Below are positions 7,269 to 10,786 of a DNA stretch of 10,786 nucleotides, piece after piece. The translations under genes and the position numbers were made by a program. The notes under the pieces were generated by a model, which was not told the origin of the DNA, made no database searches, and saw nothing but the letters and a program-made list of their open reading frames with translations. Position 1 is the first letter of the stretch; the number at the start of each line of letters is the position of its first letter. Location of the stretch: the NCBI GenBank assembly GCA_019749855.1, contig JAIEPI010000045.1, positions 1 through 10,786 on the forward strand. Direction: 5' to 3'. Source of the stretch: Rickettsiales bacterium (GTDB taxonomy: Bacteria; Pseudomonadota; Alphaproteobacteria; Rickettsiales; UBA998).

Positions 7269-8732
7269 ATGATCCTCCTTCCCCACTACAAAAGCAAAAA
7301 AGTCGGCGTCGTTGGTCTGGGCAAGTCGGGCATGGCGACCATCGCGGCGCTGGAGGCGAGCGGTGCGCAGGTGCTGGCGTGGGATGATGGGCTGGCGAAG
7401 AAGGGCGATAGTCCAGTTATGCTGACGCCGCTGGAGGCGTGGCCGTGGGAGCAGATTGCCGATCTGATTCTCAGCCCGGGTGTGCCGTTGACGCATCCGC
7501 AGCCACACGCGGCAGTGATATTAGCTCAGCAGCATGGTGTACGCATTATTGGCGATGTTGAGTTATTGTTGACTGCCTGCCCTCATGCCACCGTCATTGG
7601 CATCACCGGTACGAATGGCAAATCCACCACCACGGCGTTGATCGGCCATATTTTGCAATCATCCGCCGGACGCAGGATTCAGGTCGGCGGCAATCTGGGG
7701 ACACCCGTGTTATCGTTCGAGCCGTTGGCTGCGGGCGATATCTATGTGCTTGAGCTTTCATCCTACCAATTAGAGCTCTTGGACGAAGCACGAATACACG
7801 TCGGCTGCTTGCTGAATATCACGCCCGATCATCTCGATCGTCACGGCTCAATGGAGGGGTATGTGCAGGCGAAGCAGCGCATGTTTGTGCATCAGCATGT
7901 GGGGGATACCGCCATTATCGGTGTGGATGACGCCTACACCGAAGCGGTGGCACATGAACTGATCGCGGCAGGGCAGCGCATGGTGATTCCTGTGGGCGTG
8001 AAAGCGCGCGTGGCGCAGGGTATCGAGGTGAGGGCAGGGGTGTTGCGTGACGGCAGCGCTGTCACCCCCCTCCAACCTCCGGGGGGAGACTTGACTCCCT
8101 CCCCCTCGAGGGGGGAGGGCTGGGGTGGGGGTGCCCTTGAGATAACAAGTGATGGTGACACCCTCGACCTCACCCCCTGCCTCGCGCTGAAGGGGGCGCA
8201 TAACTGGCAGAATGCGGCGGTAGCGTTCGCCGCGTGCCGCGCTGTTGGGATTTTGCCTGATGTGATTGCCGATGGTCTAAGAAGTTTTCCGGGTCTGGCG
8301 CATCGCATGGAGCGTGTCATGAGCATTCAACACGTGACTTTTGTGAATGATAGCAAAGCCACCAATGCCGATGCGGCGGCCAAAGCCCTTGGCAGTTACG
8401 ACTCCATTTACTGGATTGCGGGCGGTCTGCCTAAAGAAGGCGGCATTTCGACGCTTGGGCAATTTTTCCCCCGCATTCGCCACGCATTTTTGATCGGGCA
8501 GGCGGCGGAGGCATTTGCCAAGACTTTGGATGGCCATGTGCCTTACACACTCTGCGGCACATTGGAGGTGGCGACACAACACGCTGCCCGCATGGCGTTG
8601 GCCCATGCCACACCCAGCGCGGTATTGCTTTCACCCGCCTGCGCCTCATGGGATCAATGGCCGAATTTTGAAGCGCGTGGTGAAGCATTCAGGCAGTATG
8701 CGCAGGCGCTGGAAAAGGAGAGGGCGGCGTGA
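7269..8732 (+). CDS. murD: UDP-N-acetylmuramoyl-L-alanine--D-glutamate ligase MurD, with in-frame repeat insertion
   Basis: Cytoplasmic Mur ligase adding D-Glu to UDP-MurNAc-L-Ala, the step before MurE. 487 residues against about 440-465 for most homologues. The N-terminal Rossmann-like domain has VGVVGLGKSGMA and LSPGVP. The P-loop is GTNGKST at 114-120 with Lys118. NITPDHLDRHGSM precedes the probable carbamylated Lys202 (YVQAKQRM). GAHNWQNAAVAF and FVNDSKATNADAA are strong MurD signatures of the central and C-terminal domains. Residues about 265-289, rich in Pro, Gly and Ser, are encoded by a GC-rich palindromic repeat and account for the extra length; the flanking sequence reads as normal MurD on both sides, so the enzyme is probably functional. 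ATG 7269 is the only possible start: in-frame codons upstream to a TGA at 7182-7184 contain no start. No Shine-Dalgarno is visible; the sequence before the ATG is the pyrimidine-rich right arm of the inverted repeat. Confidence 0.95.
   Translation: MILLPHYKSKKVGVVGLGKSGMATIAALEASGAQVLAWDDGLAKKGDSPVMLTPLEAWPWEQIADLILSPGVPLTHPQPHAAVILAQQHGVRIIGDVELLLTACPHATVIGITGTNGKSTTTALIGHILQSSAGRRIQVGGNLGTPVLSFEPLAAGDIYVLELSSYQLELLDEARIHVGCLLNITPDHLDRHGSMEGYVQAKQRMFVHQHVGDTAIIGVDDAYTEAVAHELIAAGQRMVIPVGVKARVAQGIEVRAGVLRDGSAVTPLQPPGGDLTPSPSRGEGWGGGALEITSDGDTLDLTPCLALKGAHNWQNAAVAFAACRAVGILPDVIADGLRSFPGLAHRMERVMSIQHVTFVNDSKATNADAAAKALGSYDSIYWIAGGLPKEGGISTLGQFFPRIRHAFLIGQAAEAFAKTLDGHVPYTLCGTLEVATQHAARMALAHATPSAVLLSPACASWDQWPNFEARGEAFRQYAQALEKERAA
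8063..8133. repeat. GC-rich palindromic element inserted in frame within murD
   Basis: The outer arms CACCCCC (8063-8069) and GGGGGTG (8127-8133) are complementary, with a few further imperfect pairs inward. The core at 8097-8119 is a near-perfect palindrome with a 9-bp uninterrupted stem of C/T-rich against G/A-rich sequence around a short TCGAG centre. A smaller CTCC/GGAG hairpin sits at about 8077-8087. The composition is sharply more G/C-run-rich than the rest of murD. From memory, repeats of this form (opposed CCCTCCCCC and GGGGGAGGG arms, with GGTTGGGGTGGGGG-like flanks) are dispersed in many proteobacterial genomes and read as 'PSPSRGEGWGGG' when translated. Only one copy is seen here, so repeat status in this genome is inferred. 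Confidence 0.75.
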
Positions 8733-8745
8733 TTCGCACATCGTC

Positions 8746-8781
8746 ATTGCCCGAATTTGCGATAGCAAATTATAGGGCAAT
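8746..8781. repeat. Intergenic palindrome of the CGTCATTGCCC...GGGCAATCCAG type
   Basis: Directly after murD, ATTGCCC (8746-8752) pairs with GGGCAAT (8775-8781), and AATTTGC (8754-8760) pairs with GCAAATT (8765-8771) around a GATA loop; only a G opposite ATA is unpaired. The flanks extend to CGTCATTGCCC on the left and GGGCAATCCAG on the right. From memory, palindromes with these ends are abundant between genes in several alphaproteobacterial genomes. No T-run follows, so it is not a typical intrinsic terminator, although it may slow 3'-end decay or attenuate transcription. Confidence 0.7.
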
Positions 8782-8810
8782 CCAGTGCTTCGCCTACTGT
8801 CGGGATGGGT

Positions 8811-8852
8811 TCCCCTATGGTTTTGTTATGCAAAACTCGGGGAATAACAAAA
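8811..8852 (+). promoter_or_regulatory. Leader of ftsW with two competing hairpins at the ribosome binding site
   Basis: The best ribosome binding candidate for ftsW is GGGGA at 8839-8843, 10 nt before the ATG. In one fold, GTTTTG (8820-8825) pairs with CAAAAC (8831-8836) and TCCCC (8811-8815) pairs with GGGGA (8839-8843), hiding the site. In the other, TTTTGTTAT (8821-8829) pairs with ATAACAAAA (8844-8852), leaving GGGGA in the loop but closing right up to the start codon. The folds cannot coexist. The pairing is visible; a regulatory role is inference. Confidence 0.4.
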
Positions 8853-8853
8853 G

Positions 8854-10014
8854 ATGAAAAAACCCATCCAAAAAAAACCCAGCCGGTTTGACCGTTCAAA
8901 CAGTGGATTATTTGGCCGCTGGTGGTGGACAGTCGATCGCATGCTTTTTGTCACATTGGTGTTGTTAATTCTATGCGGCATGATTCTGGTAACGGCAGGT
9001 AGCCCGCCCGTGGCCAAGCGCTTGGGCTATGACGCATTTCACTTCGTGTATCGACAGCAGGGCTTTCTGCTTATTTCGTTTCTCGTCATGGTGGGGGTCT
9101 CGATGTTTGAGCCTAAGCATATTCGGCGCTTAAGTGTACTGGGTCTGCTCGGTAGTCTTGCACTGCTATGTGTATTGCCCATCATTGGTGAGGAAAATAA
9201 GGGCGCGGTGCGATGGTTTCCGGTGCCATTTGTGGGAACCGTTCAGCCGTCGGAGTTTTTAAAACCATTTTTTGCCGTGGTGGTGGCATGGGTACTCTCG
9301 GAGCGATTCAAGAATAGCGATTTTCCCTCCTACCGGATTGCCTTTGCGCTCTTTTCTGTTTCGGCGGGTCTGGTGATTATCCAGCCGGATTTCGGCATGA
9401 CCTTGACGCTGATGGGCGTTTTTGGGGTGCAGTTGTTTTTGGCGGGCATTCCCTTGTTGCTGGTGTGCGGTATGGGAGTGATGGCGGTCGCCGTGGCGGT
9501 GGGGGCGTACTTTGCGATGCCACATGTACGTGACCGGATTGAGACCTTTCTTAATCCGACGGCCGAGAATTATCAGGTGATGAAATCACTTCAGGCTTTT
9601 CAGAGTGGTGGATTTTTTGGGCGTGGGCCGGGTGAAGGTGTCATTAAATGGCAGATTCCTGATTCGCATACTGACTTTATTTTTGCGGTGGCGGCTGAGG
9701 AGTTTGGCGTGATGCTCTCCATTGTGTTGGTGCTGATGTTTGCCTTTGTTGTGCTGCGTAGTTTTTATCGTGCTGGCCAGATGACCGATACATTTCCCAT
9801 GCTGGCGGTGTCGGGTTTAGCCGCACAGTTTGGCGGGCAGGCATTTGTGAATATGGGGGTGTCGCTCAAGCTGTTGCCAGCCAAAGGAATGACGCTGCCC
9901 TTCATGAGCTATGGCGGATCGTCGCTGGTGGCGATGGCGCTGGGGATGGGGATGCTACTGGCCCTGACACGAAAACGATACGGACAATTACCAAGCGGGC
10001 GCTTGCAAGGCTGA
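8854..10014 (+). CDS. ftsW: SEDS peptidoglycan glycosyltransferase FtsW
   Basis: Polytopic membrane protein of the SEDS family that polymerises lipid II into septal glycan strands with FtsI. 386 residues, with about ten hydrophobic helices after a basic, Trp-containing cytoplasmic tail (first helix about 30-47). Family signatures are GAVRWFPVPF leading to QPSEFLKP at 131-138, and DSHTDFIFAVAAEEFG in the large periplasmic loop, whose Asp274 matches the catalytic Asp known in FtsW and RodA. The C-terminal LLPAKGMTLPFMSYGGSS block is the conserved SEDS signature. RodA is the alternative, but the location between murD and murG settles FtsW. ATG 8854 is chosen because the protein then begins with a typical basic tail; the ribosome binding site is weak and lies within possible hairpins. 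It is separated from murD by 121 bp and from murG by 23 bp. Confidence 0.96.
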   Translation: MKKPIQKKPSRFDRSNSGLFGRWWWTVDRMLFVTLVLLILCGMILVTAGSPPVAKRLGYDAFHFVYRQQGFLLISFLVMVGVSMFEPKHIRRLSVLGLLGSLALLCVLPIIGEENKGAVRWFPVPFVGTVQPSEFLKPFFAVVVAWVLSERFKNSDFPSYRIAFALFSVSAGLVIIQPDFGMTLTLMGVFGVQLFLAGIPLLLVCGMGVMAVAVAVGAYFAMPHVRDRIETFLNPTAENYQVMKSLQAFQSGGFFGRGPGEGVIKWQIPDSHTDFIFAVAAEEFGVMLSIVLVLMFAFVVLRSFYRAGQMTDTFPMLAVSGLAAQFGGQAFVNMGVSLKLLPAKGMTLPFMSYGGSSLVAMALGMGMLLALTRKRYGQLPSGRLQG

Positions 10015-10037
10015 GCGCAAGAGGCTACCAATAGACT

Positions 10038-10786
10038 ATGACAGTCTCGTATCATATCATTCTTGCGGCAGGTGGCACCGGTGGACATATTTTCCCCGCG
10101 GAATCGCTGGCAGAGGAGCTCACCGCACGTGGCCACCATGTGACGCTCATTACCGATAGTCGTTTTGCGGACTATAGCGCGGCCAGCATGAAGGGCATTT
10201 TTGCACAGATGCCGATTCATTATATTCGTGCCGCCTCGCTTGGGCGCACGGTATGGCGGCGAGCGCTGAATGCTCTACTGATTATTCGTGGTATTTGGCA
10301 GGCGCGGCAAGTGATTAAGGCTATTCGCCCGCAAGTCGTGGTAGGCTTTGGCGGCTATCCTTCCTTCCCCACCATGATGGCGGCCAGCTCGCTGGGCGTT
10401 GCCACCATTATTCACGAACAGAATGCGCTGCTAGGCAAAGCCAACCGCGTACTGGCGGATCGTGTGACAACCATTGCCGCCAGCTTTGAGCAGACTGGTT
10501 TAGTGAAACCGGAATGCCGCCATAAGCTGGTGATGGTAGGAAATCCGGTGCGCTCGGCCATTCGTGCTTTGCATGATATTCCAGCGCCGGAACTAACACA
10601 GGATGGTATTTTGCGCTTACTGGTGATGGGCGGCTCGCAAGGGGCACTGGTGTTCAGTGACGTTATGCCAAAAGCGGTGGCATTGTTGCCGGAATCACTG
10701 CGTCGCCGCTTACGCATTGACCAGCAAACGCGTGCTGAAGCATTACTGGAAACACGGCAGGCTTACGAAGCCATTGGCGTGCAAGC
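10038..10786 (+). CDS. murG: UDP-GlcNAc:lipid I GlcNAc transferase MurG, 3'-truncated by the window end
   Basis: Peripheral membrane GT-B glycosyltransferase on the cytoplasmic face; adds GlcNAc to lipid I to give lipid II. The frame stays open to the window end, giving 249 residues of an expected 355-370. The N-terminal lipid I-binding domain begins MTVSYHIILAAGGTGGHIFP, with the glycine-rich loop at 12-20. GFGGYPSFP and HEQNALLGKANR (from His126) follow, then GNPVR at 168-172 at the domain junction, and GGSQGA at 198-203 opening the UDP-GlcNAc domain. QQTRAE lies near the cut end. An in-frame TAG at 10032-10034 excludes a start further upstream than ATG 10038. The nearest purine-rich site, AAGAGG at 10019-10024, lies 13 nt from the ATG, a rather long spacing. 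The missing part includes the rest of the nucleotide-sugar domain. Confidence 0.96.
   Translation, partial: MTVSYHIILAAGGTGGHIFPAESLAEELTARGHHVTLITDSRFADYSAASMKGIFAQMPIHYIRAASLGRTVWRRALNALLIIRGIWQARQVIKAIRPQVVVGFGGYPSFPTMMAASSLGVATIIHEQNALLGKANRVLADRVTTIAASFEQTGLVKPECRHKLVMVGNPVRSAIRALHDIPAPELTQDGILRLLVMGGSQGALVFSDVMPKAVALLPESLRRRLRIDQQTRAEALLETRQAYEAIGVQ

Noticed and set aside
7154..7387. Possible small gene of 77 codons on the + strand between mraY and murD
   Set aside because: It reads through the repeat spacer and right arm (giving SRFPIPDS-like sequence) and then runs out of frame into murD; it has no ribosome binding site.
7848..8326. Proline-rich - strand open frames over murD
   Set aside because: They are the reverse reading of the murD sequence and its GC-rich palindrome; no protein family or start context supports them.
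8733..8853. Internal promoter in the murD-ftsW gap
   Set aside because: A TATAG-like stretch at about 8771-8775 lies inside the palindrome and has no well-placed -35 partner, so I could not support it.

Overview
This window is a stretch of a division and cell wall (dcw) gene cluster. All genes lie on the + strand, in the order rsmH (5' end cut off), ftsL, ftsI, murE, murF, mraY, murD, ftsW, murG (3' end cut off). The gene order, a very short FtsL of the 'LNRPERL' type, and the general look of the proteins suggest an alphaproteobacterium. Base composition looks moderately GC-rich by eye. I cannot name the order or genus. MurE carries the DNPR motif of enzymes that add meso-diaminopimelate, so the cell wall is expected to be of the Gram-negative meso-DAP type.

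Layout: 1-909 is rsmH, the 16S rRNA m4C1402 methyltransferase. 909-1241 is ftsL and 1231-3066 is ftsI (PBP3), the divisome pair. 3110-4582 is murE and 4584-6020 is murF, which add the third residue and then D-Ala-D-Ala to the UDP-MurNAc peptide. 6010-7098 is mraY, which makes lipid I at the membrane. 7269-8732 is murD, the D-Glu ligase acting before MurE. 8854-10014 is ftsW, the SEDS glycosyltransferase that works with FtsI. 10038-10786 is the first two thirds of murG, which makes lipid II. Together they convert UDP-MurNAc-L-Ala to lipid II and polymerise and cross-link it at the septum. Most junctions are overlapping or nearly so, which fits one operon with translational coupling.

The compact pattern breaks only around murD. 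The 170-bp mraY-murD gap holds a perfect 31-bp inverted repeat made of four copies of a 7-bp unit in each arm; the + strand copy also matches the canonical G-quadruplex pattern. MurD itself has an in-frame insertion of about 25 residues encoded by a GC-rich palindromic repeat. The 121-bp murD-ftsW gap holds a third, different palindrome and, just before ftsW, two mutually exclusive hairpins around the probable ribosome binding site. No RNA genes, CRISPR arrays, transposase genes, convincing promoters or intrinsic terminators were seen.

I see no new multi-gene system here: the genes are standard. The points worth a second look are the three unrelated repeat elements gathered in and around murD.
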